Source: CAZRAL01 sp964598005 (GTDB lineage: Bacteria; Pseudomonadota; Gammaproteobacteria; Burkholderiales; Usitatibacteraceae). Taken from it: 35,118 nt of DNA. Numbering within the stretch: the first letter of the stretch is position 1; the number at the start of each line of letters is the position of its first letter. The notes beneath the pieces were generated by a model that ran no database searches, was not told the DNA's origin, and saw only the letters and a list, made by a program, of their open reading frames with translations. This document shows, in pieces, positions 8,133 to 16,244 of the stretch. The translations under genes were made by a program, and so were the position numbers. Location: positions 1 to 35,118 of the forward strand of contig CAZRAL010000025.1 of assembly GCA_964598005.1 (NCBI GenBank). Direction: 5' to 3'.

Positions 8133-8161
8133 AAAAAAAGCGCGGTCGAGCCGCGCTTTTT
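8133..8161 (-). terminator. Intrinsic terminator 15 nt upstream of thrS (possible attenuator)
   Basis: Minus-strand stem of 7 GC-rich base pairs (8139-8145 with 8151-8157), extendable through flanking A/T runs, with a 5-nt loop and a tract of seven T at 8139-8133. The A-run on the other side also makes it a potential bidirectional terminator. It may end lon transcription, but its position almost touching the thrS ribosome-binding site means any thrS message from further upstream must pass it. Confidence 0.85.
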
Positions 8162-8189
8162 CATGAAAATGAACAAAACTTTCGCTCGC

Positions 8190-8240
8190 TTAGCAATACC
8201 TCTCCATCGAAGTAGTTCGCGGTGTCATAACCATTATCAT
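8190..8240 (-). CDS. Candidate threonine-containing leader peptide for thrS
   Basis: A 16-codon ORF on the minus strand encodes MIMVMTPRTTSMERYC. Three of its 16 residues are threonine (ACA, ACT, ACT), two of them consecutive. A purine-rich ribosome-binding stretch (AAGGAAAGG) precedes the ATG. The TAA stop at 8190-8192 is followed 29 nt later by the thrS-proximal terminator. A CCGCG within the ORF could pair with the CGCGG of the terminator's 5' arm, though only over 5 bp. The composition could arise by chance; no other member of such a family is known to me. Confidence 0.4.
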   Translation of the reverse strand: MIMVMTPRTTSMERYC

Positions 8241-8297
8241 CCCGACCCTTTCCTTATAGCAGCATTGTTTTCGTTGATGTTAGCATGACTCAGACCC

Positions 8298-10712
8298 TCA
8301 ATGTTTGGTCACCACGCGGGGTTTTTCCTTGCTGACCGCTGGATTAATTTCCGTGACATCGACTCCTTCGCTCAGGGGAACCGGCAACTTTTCCAGAGCG
8401 AACTCAAGCACCTGATCGATCCAGCGCACGGGTTCAATCTTGAGGTCTTTTAAAATTTCATGCGGAATTTCGGTCAAATCCTTTTTATTTTCTTCCGGGA
8501 TTAAAACTGTTCTGATCCCGCCGCGCGCTGCTGCAAGCAATTTTTCTTTCAGCCCGCCAATCGGCAGCACCTCTCCGCGCAAGGTAATTTCGCCCGTCAT
8601 GGCCACATCACAACGCACCGGAATCCCGCTCAAAGCCGAAACCAGCGCCGTGGTAATGGCAATACCTGCGCTGGGACCATCCTTGGGGGTTGCGCCCTCG
8701 GGCAAGTGGATATGCAAATCGGTGTTTTCATAAAAATTTTCCGCGATACCCAGAATTTTCGCGCGTGAACGGACAACCGACACTGCCGCCTTGATCGATT
8801 CCTGCATTACTTCACCCAGTTTTCCTGTGGTGTCAACTTTGCCTTTACCTGGTAATTTGGCGGCTTCGACGGTCAGCAACTCGCCTCCCACTTCAGTCCA
8901 GGCAAGGCCCGTCACCTGTCCAACCTGGTTATTTTTTTCCGCAATGCCGTACGTGTACTTGCGCACCCCCAGATACTTGTCGAGGTTTTTCGAGGTAATG
9001 GCAACCTTGCCCTGCTTTTTCTTGGTCAACAGCGATTTCACAACCTTGCGGCAAATTTTGGCAATTTCGCGATCCATGCCGCGCACGCCAGCTTCACGGG
9101 TGTAATAACGTGTGATATCGCGCAATGCAGGGTCTGCTACATTCAATTCATTTTCCTTCAGACCGTTGGCCTTCATCTGCTTGGGAAGTAAATATTGCCT
9201 AGCAATGTGAACCTTTTCGTCTTCGGTATATCCCGAAAGTCGAATGACTTCCATGCGATCCAGCAACGCACTCGGAATATTCAAGGTATTGGAGGTGGCA
9301 ACGAACATGACATCCGACAAGTCGTACTCCACTTCAACATAGTGGTCGACAAATGTATGGTTTTGCTCAGGATCGAGGACTTCGAGGAGTGCACTGGCTG
9401 GGTCGCCACGAAAATCCATGCCCATTTTGTCGACTTCATCAAGCAAAAATAGCGGATTGCGCACTCCGACCTTGGTCATGTTTTGCAGTATTTTTCCTGG
9501 CATGGCCCCGATATAGGTACGCCGATGCCCGCGAATCTCGGCTTCATCGCGTACCCCGCCCAGTGACATGCGGACAAACTTGCGATTGGTGGCTTTGGCA
9601 ATCGATTGCCCGAGCGAGGTTTTACCTACGCCAGGGGGCCCCACCAGGCACAAGATGGGTGCTTTTAATTTATCTACCCGGCTTTGCACCGCCAGATACT
9701 CGACGATGCGTTCCTTAACGCGCTCCAGTCCATAATGATCGGTATCCAGTACCACTTCCGCATTGTGCAGATCGGCATTGACCTTGGTTTTCTTTTTCCA
9801 GGGCAAGCCTACAACCGTATCGATATAGTTGCGCACGACCGTCGCCTCGGCCGACATGGGTGACATCAATTTCAGTTTCTTCAACTCAGCTTCGGTCTTG
9901 ACCTTGGCTTCTTTGGGCAAATGAGCCGCATTGATTTTCTTTTCAAGCTCGTCGATGTCCGCACCTTCTTCGGATTCACCCAGTTCTTTCTGAATCGCTT
10001 TCACTTGCTCATTGAGGTAATACTCGCGCTGACTTTTTTCCATCTGACGCTTGACACGGCCGCGAATACGCTTTTCCACCTGCAAAATATCGATTTCATT
10101 CTCCAGTAGCCCGAGCAACTGCTCGAGCCGGGACTGGACATTGAAATTTTCCAGAATCTGCTGTTTTTGTTCCAGCTTCAGAGGAAGATGTGCGGCAATC
10201 GTATCCGATAGGCGTCCAGCCCCATCAATACCTGACAGGGAAGTCAAAACTTCTGGCGGAATTTTTTTATTCAACTTTACATATTGGTCAAAGTGTGAAA
10301 ACAAACTGCGTCGTAACGCTTCGACTTCATTGTTTTCATCTTCTTCCTGCAGAACGGGCGTAATCTCGGCTTCGTAGTTTTCCTTCACATTCAGCACATG
10401 GTTCACCTGGGCTCGATGAATCCCTTCAACCAGAACCTTAACTGTACCATCAGGTAATTTGAGCATTTGCAGGATGCTTGCCACACTACCCACCGCGTAT
10501 AAATCGTCCGGACCGGGATCATCGTTGACTGCCGATTTTTGTGCGACAAGAACAACGTTTTTACCGTCCTCCATCGCTGCTTCCAGCGCTTTAATCGATT
10601 TGGGGCGGCCTACAAACAACGGAATGACCATGTGCGGGAAAACCACTACATCGCGCAAGGGCAACAAAGGGAGGATGGTGGGCTCTGGATTCGCAGTAGA
10701 CATGGTATTCAT
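8298..10712 (-). CDS. lon: ATP-dependent protease Lon
   Basis: This 804-aa hexameric AAA+ serine protease degrades misfolded and regulatory proteins in the cytoplasm. It has an N-terminal LON substrate-binding domain (about 12-210), a coiled coil, an AAA+ module with Walker A GPPGVGKTS at 358-366 and Walker B in PLFLLDEVDKMG, and a C-terminal protease domain with the catalytic serine in PKDGPSAGIAI and lysine in GGLKEKLLAAARGG. E. coli Lon is 784 aa. The first ATG (10712) is chosen because AAGGG lies 6-7 nt before it. A heat-shock-like promoter is visible just upstream. It follows clpX in the usual clpP-clpX-lon order. Confidence 0.99.
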   Translation of the reverse strand: MNTMSTANPEPTILPLLPLRDVVVFPHMVIPLFVGRPKSIKALEAAMEDGKNVVLVAQKSAVNDDPGPDDLYAVGSVASILQMLKLPDGTVKVLVEGIHRAQVNHVLNVKENYEAEITPVLQEEDENNEVEALRRSLFSHFDQYVKLNKKIPPEVLTSLSGIDGAGRLSDTIAAHLPLKLEQKQQILENFNVQSRLEQLLGLLENEIDILQVEKRIRGRVKRQMEKSQREYYLNEQVKAIQKELGESEEGADIDELEKKINAAHLPKEAKVKTEAELKKLKLMSPMSAEATVVRNYIDTVVGLPWKKKTKVNADLHNAEVVLDTDHYGLERVKERIVEYLAVQSRVDKLKAPILCLVGPPGVGKTSLGQSIAKATNRKFVRMSLGGVRDEAEIRGHRRTYIGAMPGKILQNMTKVGVRNPLFLLDEVDKMGMDFRGDPASALLEVLDPEQNHTFVDHYVEVEYDLSDVMFVATSNTLNIPSALLDRMEVIRLSGYTEDEKVHIARQYLLPKQMKANGLKENELNVADPALRDITRYYTREAGVRGMDREIAKICRKVVKSLLTKKKQGKVAITSKNLDKYLGVRKYTYGIAEKNNQVGQVTGLAWTEVGGELLTVEAAKLPGKGKVDTTGKLGEVMQESIKAAVSVVRSRAKILGIAENFYENTDLHIHLPEGATPKDGPSAGIAITTALVSALSGIPVRCDVAMTGEITLRGEVLPIGGLKEKLLAAARGGIRTVLIPEENKKDLTEIPHEILKDLKIEPVRWIDQVLEFALEKLPVPLSEGVDVTEINPAVSKEKPRVVTKH

Positions 10713-10740
10713 GATTTGCCCTTAATATTTCACAATGGTA

Positions 10741-10770
10741 AAAATGGGGGTAAATGGAGACAAATCAAGC
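10741..10770 (-). promoter_or_regulatory. Putative sigma32 (heat-shock) promoter of lon
   Basis: On the minus strand GCTTGATTT (10762-10770) is separated by 11 nt from CCCCCATTTTT (ending at 10740-10741). This resembles the RpoH consensus CTTGAA-N(11-16)-CCCCATnT. A transcript would start about 20 nt before the lon ATG. lon is a known heat-shock gene in proteobacteria, which supports the call. Confidence 0.5.
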
Positions 10771-10825
10771 AATGGCAATAAAATCTGCAACAAAAGTATT
10801 TGGTAAAAATAAAGTATTGGTCGAA

Positions 10826-12094
10826 TTAATTCTGACCACCAACAGCAACTTTGGGCTGATCGGAATAAATCAATAACGGTTTGGTATCTCCGGTAATGCT
10901 GCTTTCATCGATGACCACCTTCTCGACGTTTTGCATTGAGGGTAATTCGAACATAATATCGAGCAATGCGTGCTCGATAATCGAACGCAGTCCACGCGCG
11001 CCGGTTTTTCTTTCCAACGCTTTCCGTGCAATGGCTTCCAGAGCCGATTCACGAAACTCCAGGCCTACCCCTTCCATTCCCAGCAATTTTTGATACTGTT
11101 TGACCAACGCATTCTTCGGCTCGGTTAGAATACGGATCAATGCTTTTGTATCTAGTTCTTCTAGCGTAGCCACAACAGGTAAACGCCCGACAAATTCGGG
11201 AATGAGGCCATACTTGATCAAGTCTTCAGGCTCAACCTCACGCAGCAACTCATTACTGGCTTCACGATCATTACCACTGCGTACGGGTGCTCCAAAGCCG
11301 ATTCCTACTTTATCGGTACGATTCATGATAACTTTTTCCAGCCCGCCGAACGCTCCGCCGCAAATAAACAGAATATTTGTCGTATCGATCTGTACAAACT
11401 CCTGATTGGGATGTTTACGCCCCCCCTGTGGCGGTACCGAAGCTACCGTGCCTTCGATTAATTTCAATAGTGCCTGTTGCACGCCCTCGCCACTGACATC
11501 ACGGGTAATTGACGGGTTATCAGCCTTGCGCGAAATCTTGTCTATTTCATCGATGTAAACGATACCGCGTTGTGCCTTTTCGACATCATAATCGCATTTC
11601 TGCAGCAGTTTCTGAATGATACTTTCGACATCTTCCCCTACATAACCCGCTTCGGTCAGCGTGGTGGCGTCGGCAATGACAAAAGGCACGTTGAGCATCC
11701 GCGCAAGTGTATGCGCCAATAAGGTCTTGCCGGAACCTGTAGGGCCGATCAGCAAAATATTCGATTTAGAAAGTTCGACTTCCCCATCCCTGGAGCCGTT
11801 TTTCAACCGCTTGTAGTGGTTATAAACAGCGACGGAAAGAATTTTTTTCGCCTGAACCTGATCGATTACATACTGATCGAGAATATCGCAAATATCCTGT
11901 GGTGACGGAAGATCAGTGCGAGCCGATTTGGCATTGGGACCAGACTGCGCTTCTTCACGGACGATGTCATTGCAGAGATCGATACATTCATCACAGATGA
12001 ATACCGAAGGGCCAGCAATAAGCTTCCTGACTTCATGCTGGCTCTTGCCGCAGAAGCTGCAATAAAGAAGCTTTTCACCTACTTTTTCCGACAT
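10826..12094 (-). CDS. clpX: ATP-dependent Clp protease ATP-binding subunit ClpX
   Basis: This 422-aa AAA+ unfoldase selects tagged substrates and feeds them to ClpP. Its N-terminal zinc-binding domain has the four cysteines C12, C15, C34 and C37. Walker A GPTGSGKT is at 117-124 and Walker B in RGIVYIDEIDKI. The ClpP-contacting IGF-type loop appears as VGIGFGAPV, and the sensor region GARGLRSIIE is near the C-terminus. Full length (E. coli 424 aa). AAGGA precedes the ATG. It begins 33 nt after clpP, so the two are surely co-transcribed. Confidence 0.99.
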   Translation of the reverse strand: MSEKVGEKLLYCSFCGKSQHEVRKLIAGPSVFICDECIDLCNDIVREEAQSGPNAKSARTDLPSPQDICDILDQYVIDQVQAKKILSVAVYNHYKRLKNGSRDGEVELSKSNILLIGPTGSGKTLLAHTLARMLNVPFVIADATTLTEAGYVGEDVESIIQKLLQKCDYDVEKAQRGIVYIDEIDKISRKADNPSITRDVSGEGVQQALLKLIEGTVASVPPQGGRKHPNQEFVQIDTTNILFICGGAFGGLEKVIMNRTDKVGIGFGAPVRSGNDREASNELLREVEPEDLIKYGLIPEFVGRLPVVATLEELDTKALIRILTEPKNALVKQYQKLLGMEGVGLEFRESALEAIARKALERKTGARGLRSIIEHALLDIMFELPSMQNVEKVVIDESSITGDTKPLLIYSDQPKVAVGGQN

Positions 12095-12127
12095 GTCGAT
12101 TTTTCCTTGCCCGGGGGTACGAATACA

Positions 12128-12805
12128 CTAAACGTCGTGCCGACTTGCCAGTATTTTATCAATGATACCGTATTTTTTCGCGTCCTCCGCAGAGAGAAAG
12201 TTGTCGCGGTCCGTATCTCGCTCGATTACTTCGATCGGCTGTCCTGTATGCTTGGAAAGAATCTCATTCAAACGGCGTTTTAAAAACAGCGTTTCCTTAG
12301 CATGAATCTCAATATCTGAAGCCTGGCCACGAAATCCACCAGACACTTGATGAATCATCACCCGCGAATTTGGCAAACAGTAACGCTTGTTTTTTGCCCC
12401 CGCCGCGAGCAAAAATGCCCCCATACTCGCCGCAAACCCCGTGCACAAGGTTGCTACGTCGGGCTTGATAAACTGCATGGTGTCGTACATCGCTAATCCT
12501 GCCGTTACCGATCCACCGGGTGAGTTGATATAAAACGAAATGTCCTTGTCTGGATTTTCCGATTCTAGGAAAAGCATTTGGGCCACGATAAGGTTGGCTG
12601 TTGCGTCATTGACCTCTCCCACCAAAAATACGACCCGCTCCTTCAGCAAACGCGAATAAATATCGAAGGCGCGCTCACCGCGCCCTGATTGCTCGATCAC
12701 CATGGGAACATAGCCGAGGCCCTGCGTTTCATGATAATCCCAGCTTCCAGGAGCCATGCCTGTCAAATCGAAAGCCCGTGATTGGTAATCGTAAAAAGTT
12801 TTCAT
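12128..12805 (-). CDS. clpP: ATP-dependent Clp protease proteolytic subunit ClpP
   Basis: This is the serine protease chamber subunit that works with ClpX (and ClpA where present). The catalytic triad is visible as Ser127 (GFAASMGAF), His152 (RVMIHQ) and Asp201 (ERDTDRDNF). The start at 12805 forms an ATGA overlap with the tig stop, implying translational coupling, and gives 225 aa. That is about 18 aa longer than the 207 aa of E. coli, so the ATG at 12757 (209 aa, M17 here) is a serious alternative, although its upstream region has only a weak RBS. The N-terminal propeptide is processed in this family. Confidence 0.97.
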   Translation of the reverse strand: MKTFYDYQSRAFDLTGMAPGSWDYHETQGLGYVPMVIEQSGRGERAFDIYSRLLKERVVFLVGEVNDATANLIVAQMLFLESENPDKDISFYINSPGGSVTAGLAMYDTMQFIKPDVATLCTGFAASMGAFLLAAGAKNKRYCLPNSRVMIHQVSGGFRGQASDIEIHAKETLFLKRRLNEILSKHTGQPIEVIERDTDRDNFLSAEDAKKYGIIDKILASRHDV

Positions 12806-14118
12806 TGGCGGCTAATTCCCATAATGGCGTCAAACGTGCTTTTTTCCATCGAAACATTCATTTTGGCCGAAGCCCATTCCACTACATTGTCTTCCAGTAC
12901 CATTGCTTCGATTTCAGCCAAACGATCGGGCTGGTTGTAATACCAGCGTACCATTTGCTGAGGTTCTTCAAAACTTTCCGCGTGGTCTTCAACAACGGCC
13001 CGAATCTGGGCTGGTTGCACCTTCAGATTATTTTGTTTGACAATTTCATTCAGCAACAAACCGAGCCTGACTCTTTTTTCAGCGCGTTCCATAAACAATT
13101 CGGGGGGCAGGGAAAGATCCTTGGCGGTCATTCCCCGAGCTTCCAAATCTTTCACTGCTGCTTGCTGAAGTCGGGAAATTTCAATATCGACCAGCGAACG
13201 CGGCAAATCAAGTGTCGATACAGCAATCAACGCATCCATCACTTGATCTTTAATTTTGGTCAAAATGCGCTTTTTCAACTCCCTGTCGAGATTGGCTTTG
13301 ATTTCAGCACGCATTTTGCCTATATCACCATCCTCTACGCCAAGCGATTTGGCGAATTCTGTATCGATAGCAGGAAACTGGGGCGCATTCACCTCTTTGA
13401 CCGACACTGTAAATTGTGCCGTCTTTCCTGCGAGCTCTTCCTGATAATCTGTCGGGAAAGTCAGATCAAAGACTTTTTTAGTGCCAGCTTTCATCCCGAT
13501 CAACGCCTGTTCGAAATCAGGCAGCATGCGTTTTTCGCCAATGACCACGCCAAAATTCTGTGCTTCTCCACCTTTGAACGCTTCACCGTTCAGCGTACCG
13601 CGAAAATCAACCGTCAAAAAATCGCCTGTTTCAGCAGCACGTTCTACTTTCTCGTAAGTCGCTCGCTGTTTACGCAACGTTTCAAGGGTATGATCAACAT
13701 CACTATCGGATACAACTACTTCGGGCTTGATTAATTTTTGCCCCGCTAGATCGCCTATGACCACATCAGGGTAAATTTCAAACGTTGCGTTAAACTCGAA
13801 CTTGTCCGCTGACTGCCCGGTATTGACAGGAGAAAATCGCGGATAACCTGCCACCCGCAGGTTTTGTTCGTTAACCGCTTGGGTAAATGATTTTTTCACG
13901 ACGTCGGACATCACTTCCTGACGCACCTGAAAACCGTATTGATTAGCCACAATATTGAAAGGCACCTTGCCGGGGCGAAATCCGGGCATTTTGGCATTAC
14001 GAGCGATTTTTTTCAGCCTTGCGGTAATTTCCGATTCAATTTCCACCGCAGCCAACGATAGCGTGATATTGCGTTCAAGACGATTAGTAGTAGGTATGGC
14101 ACTCTGCTGGGTTTGCAT
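12802..14118 (-). CDS. tig: Trigger factor
   Basis: This 438-aa ribosome-associated chaperone and peptidyl-prolyl isomerase meets nascent chains at the exit tunnel. The N-terminal ribosome-binding domain contains the signature MPGFRPGKVPFNIVANQYG (FRxGKxP). The FKBP-like PPIase domain lies at about 160-245 (GDFLTVDFRGTLNGEAFKGG), followed by the helical C-terminal chaperone arms. Length matches E. coli (432 aa). AAGGA lies 6 nt before the ATG. It is the first protein gene of the tig-clpP-clpX-lon series and lies directly behind tRNA-Leu, whose promoter may also serve it. Confidence 0.98.
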   Translation of the reverse strand: MQTQQSAIPTTNRLERNITLSLAAVEIESEITARLKKIARNAKMPGFRPGKVPFNIVANQYGFQVRQEVMSDVVKKSFTQAVNEQNLRVAGYPRFSPVNTGQSADKFEFNATFEIYPDVVIGDLAGQKLIKPEVVVSDSDVDHTLETLRKQRATYEKVERAAETGDFLTVDFRGTLNGEAFKGGEAQNFGVVIGEKRMLPDFEQALIGMKAGTKKVFDLTFPTDYQEELAGKTAQFTVSVKEVNAPQFPAIDTEFAKSLGVEDGDIGKMRAEIKANLDRELKKRILTKIKDQVMDALIAVSTLDLPRSLVDIEISRLQQAAVKDLEARGMTAKDLSLPPELFMERAEKRVRLGLLLNEIVKQNNLKVQPAQIRAVVEDHAESFEEPQQMVRWYYNQPDRLAEIEAMVLEDNVVEWASAKMNVSMEKSTFDAIMGISRQ

Positions 14119-14194
14119 TGCTGGTCCTTAAAGACATGCCTTTGCCTAATTTAAACAGGACAAGGCTGTAATTTGAAGTTACTTAGTAAATATA

Positions 14195-14278
14195 TGGTGC
14201 GAAAGGAGGGACTCGAACCCACACGCCAAAGGCGCTGGAACCTAAATCCAGTGCGTCTACCAATTCCGCCACTTTCGC
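14195..14278 (-). tRNA. tRNA-Leu (anticodon UAG)
   Basis: On the minus strand the gene begins GCGAAAG at 14278 and ends CTTTCGC + A + encoded CCA at 14195. The acceptor stem pairs perfectly over 7 bp. The anticodon stem-loop CTGGA-TTTAGGT-TCCAG shows anticodon TAG. A long variable arm (class II) and the T-arm GGGTTCGAGTCCC are present. All these identify leucine, reading CUN codons. It lies 76 nt upstream of tig on the same strand. Confidence 0.97.
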
Positions 14279-14295
14279 TTCAGGTTTCCAAAGTA

Positions 14296-14301
14296 ATTAT
14301 A
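14296..14301 (-). promoter_or_regulatory. -10 box for the tRNA-Leu/tig transcript
   Basis: A consensus TATAAT on the minus strand lies 17 nt before the tRNA 5' end, at the right distance for a start close to the mature tRNA. I see no good -35 hexamer, so only the -10 element is called. Confidence 0.5.
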
Positions 14302-14442
14302 GCGCATTTGTTCTGCAGGCTTTCTACCCTCTCGCATTGTGTTGTGAGTTTTTATTTCTAGCATGTTACTTGTCCGATCGTCATGCTGCCCTGAAGGGAG
14401 TGCCAGATGAGATGGACGAAACTACTAGAGGAGATCTGGAAA

Positions 14443-14718
14443 ATGAGATTCGAAGAATCCTATGAAAGGTGGAATGCTGAAAGGCTGACACAGGTGGAGG
14501 TGGCCCGGTTACTGGGCATCCGGGCGGTCATATTGGCTTGTGGCTTGCCCTGCAGCTTCTATGACGATCGGGGCAGCCATTACTGGACGACGCCGGAAGC
14601 CGAGGGAAGGTTGACGAGGAGAACCTTACCCAATTTGGTCGCGCCCTGCGGCAACTGGTTATCAAAATGATCCCGGCTTACTTGCCTGACCTTCCTCGGC
14701 CCGGCTTGATGCCCCTAT
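14443..14718 (+). pseudogene. ISNCY-type transposase remnant with internal deletion and frameshift
   Basis: The frame from 14443 encodes MRFEESYERWNAERLTQVEVARLLGI, the N-terminal helix-turn-helix of integrase-core transposases usually labelled ISNCY. It jumps straight to GLPCSFYDDRGSHYWTTPEAEG, which belongs to the catalytic core. After a +1 shift near 14610 the sequence resumes as VDEENLTQFGRALRQL and MIPAYLPD, matching the next part of the same family. Most of the protein (DNA-binding remainder and first catalytic aspartates) is missing. It lies in the gap between the minus-strand and plus-strand halves of the window. Confidence 0.75.
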
Positions 14719-14866
14719 CATCCACTTATTCAAATTGTCCAAATTCGCCGAGCCACTTCTCTTTTAAACAGGAATGATTTGGGTATTGTGTAAAAAAATA
14801 AAAATTACGGCGATCTTTAAAATCGCATGCCGTAGAATAATTTCTTGTATTATTTACAATATAGCC
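14719..14866. other. AT-rich upstream region of gspG
   Basis: This stretch has no gene that I can support. It becomes AT-rich near its end and contains a short inverted repeat TTGTA-N5-TACAA (14844-14858) just before the gspG ATG. No clear ribosome-binding site is visible. Confidence 0.4.
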
Positions 14867-15289
14867 ATGAAAAAAATCTCCGGTTTTACCCTGATCGAAG
14901 TGATGGTCGTAGTGGTCATTCTTGGTATTCTGGCAGCGGTGATCGTGCCCAAGATCATGAATCGCCCTGATGAGGCTCGGAGCATTGCCGCAAAAGCGGA
15001 TATCGGGGGCATCATGCAAGCACTGAAGCTATATCGCCTCGATAATACATTTTACCCGGCAACCGATCAGGGGCTGCAGGCATTGGTCAGCAAACCAGCC
15101 ACCAACCCCATTCCCGGCAACTGGAAAACGGGAGGTTACCTGGAGCGGCTGCCCAACGATCCCTGGGGGCGTCCTTATCAATATCTTAATCCCGGGCACA
15201 AAGGTGAAATCGACGTATATAGCCTCGGCGCAGACGGTCAGCCGGGCGGCGAGGGCAACAACGCTGATATTGGGTCGTGGAATTTTTGA
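14867..15289 (+). CDS. gspG: Type II secretion system major pseudopilin GspG
   Basis: This 140-aa prepilin forms the periplasmic pseudopilus of a type II secretion system. The leader MKKISG is followed by the cleavage site G6-F7 and the class III signal FTLIEVMVVVVILGILAAVIVPK, with glutamate at +5. The C-terminal part has the GspG signature YPATDQGLQALV, NDPWGRPYQYLNPG and a GADGQPGGEGNNADIGSWNF end. The upstream in-frame start at 14774 would add 31 residues before the leader and is rejected. It heads a tight gspG-H-I-J series. Confidence 0.95.
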   Translation: MKKISGFTLIEVMVVVVILGILAAVIVPKIMNRPDEARSIAAKADIGGIMQALKLYRLDNTFYPATDQGLQALVSKPATNPIPGNWKTGGYLERLPNDPWGRPYQYLNPGHKGEIDVYSLGADGQPGGEGNNADIGSWNF

Positions 15290-15345
15290 TTCTGTTTCCA
15301 ATACCGAATAGTGTTGCTGCTATAGCGAATCTGGTCCTTTATTCA

Positions 15346-15855
15346 GTGCGAAAGTGTAAGAGAAAATGCCTTAATCCACGACATTCCTCAGGCTTCAGCC
15401 TGATCGAAATTCTGGTGGTGACGGCTATTTTGGCGATTGTAATCGCCATGATTGTTCCCAATCTTTTTCCGGACGAACAAAAATATGCACGCCGTGCGAG
15501 TGAACGCATCTTACTGGCTCTGGAGCAGGCACGTGACGAAGCAGTATTCGGTGGACGCCCAATCGGCGTCGAATTGCAGGAAAATCGATTGCTTTTTCTT
15601 GCACGTGATCCGAACGATGCAACCCGCTGGAAAATCAGCCATAGCAAAGCTTTGCAACCGCTTGTATTACCAAAAGAATTAAGGGCAATTCGCTGGAGTG
15701 TTGCGGGTAGTGCCGAACCCAATCCGCGGCTGGTTTTTCTAGCGGCGGCGGGGGGGGTGCCTTTTCGCATGACACTCGAATTTCCTGGTGCCACATGGAC
15801 AATTACTGGCAATCCAATCGGGGATATGTCGGTTCAGGATAGCGACGTAAAATGA
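15346..15855 (+). CDS. gspH: Type II secretion system minor pseudopilin GspH
   Basis: The 169-aa product is a minor pseudopilin. A basic leader (MRKCKRKCLNPRHSSG) precedes the prepilin-peptidase site and FSLIEILVVTAILAIVIAMIVP. The body (ERILLALEQARDEAVFGGRPIGVEL, then TWTITGNPIG) fits the GspH/FimT family. The start is uncertain: the GTG at 15346 gives a leader of normal length, while the open frame extends back to a GTG at 15277 overlapping gspG. A run of 8 G occurs around 15750. The gene overlaps gspI by an ATGA. Confidence 0.88.
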   Translation: MRKCKRKCLNPRHSSGFSLIEILVVTAILAIVIAMIVPNLFPDEQKYARRASERILLALEQARDEAVFGGRPIGVELQENRLLFLARDPNDATRWKISHSKALQPLVLPKELRAIRWSVAGSAEPNPRLVFLAAAGGVPFRMTLEFPGATWTITGNPIGDMSVQDSDVK

Positions 15856-16244
15856 TAAGGGTACAACATAAAAAGCATGGCTTTACCTTGGTCGAAGTAT
15901 TGGTGGCACTGGTTATTTTTGCCATTGCGCTTAGCGCGTCGGTACGCGGCTTACACCTAGTGACGACAAGTGCAGAGGAAACTCGCTTACGCACTCTGGC
16001 GACATGGATTGCACAAAACCGGGTGGCCGAGCGCGAGGCGACTACGGCACGCGGCTTGTTCCCGGCCATTGGCAATAGTAACGGCGAAGCTGAAATGGCA
16101 GGGTTGCGCTTTCGCTTCGAGGAAACAATCACCGAAACGCCCAATGCGGCATTCCGAAAAATGACGGTGCGGGTTGCCGCTATGCCGACTGATTCGCCCT
16201 GGTTGGCCACGCTTAATGCTTATCTGATGAAGGAAAATTCATGA
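15852..16244 (+). CDS. gspI: Type II secretion system minor pseudopilin GspI
   Basis: This 130-aa minor pseudopilin is part of the tip complex. The leader MIRVQHKKHG is followed by FTLVEVLVALVIFAIALSASVRG, with the conserved E at +5. The body has the GspI pattern of a small domain with TLATWIAQNRVAEREAT and a C-terminal WLATLNAYL. The start overlaps the gspH stop (ATGA, 15852-15855) and its own stop overlaps gspJ in the same way, so these three are translationally coupled. Confidence 0.92.
   Translation: MIRVQHKKHGFTLVEVLVALVIFAIALSASVRGLHLVTTSAEETRLRTLATWIAQNRVAEREATTARGLFPAIGNSNGEAEMAGLRFRFEETITETPNAAFRKMTVRVAAMPTDSPWLATLNAYLMKENS

Noticed and set aside
8118..8297. T-box riboswitch ahead of thrS
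   Set aside because: No T-box sequence or specifier stem-loop is visible, and T-boxes are not expected in betaproteobacteria.
12778..13734. 318-aa open frame on the plus strand
   Set aside because: It lies entirely opposite tig, which has clear family motifs and a good start; the antisense frame is low in recognisable features and rich in Phe, as expected from a shadow.
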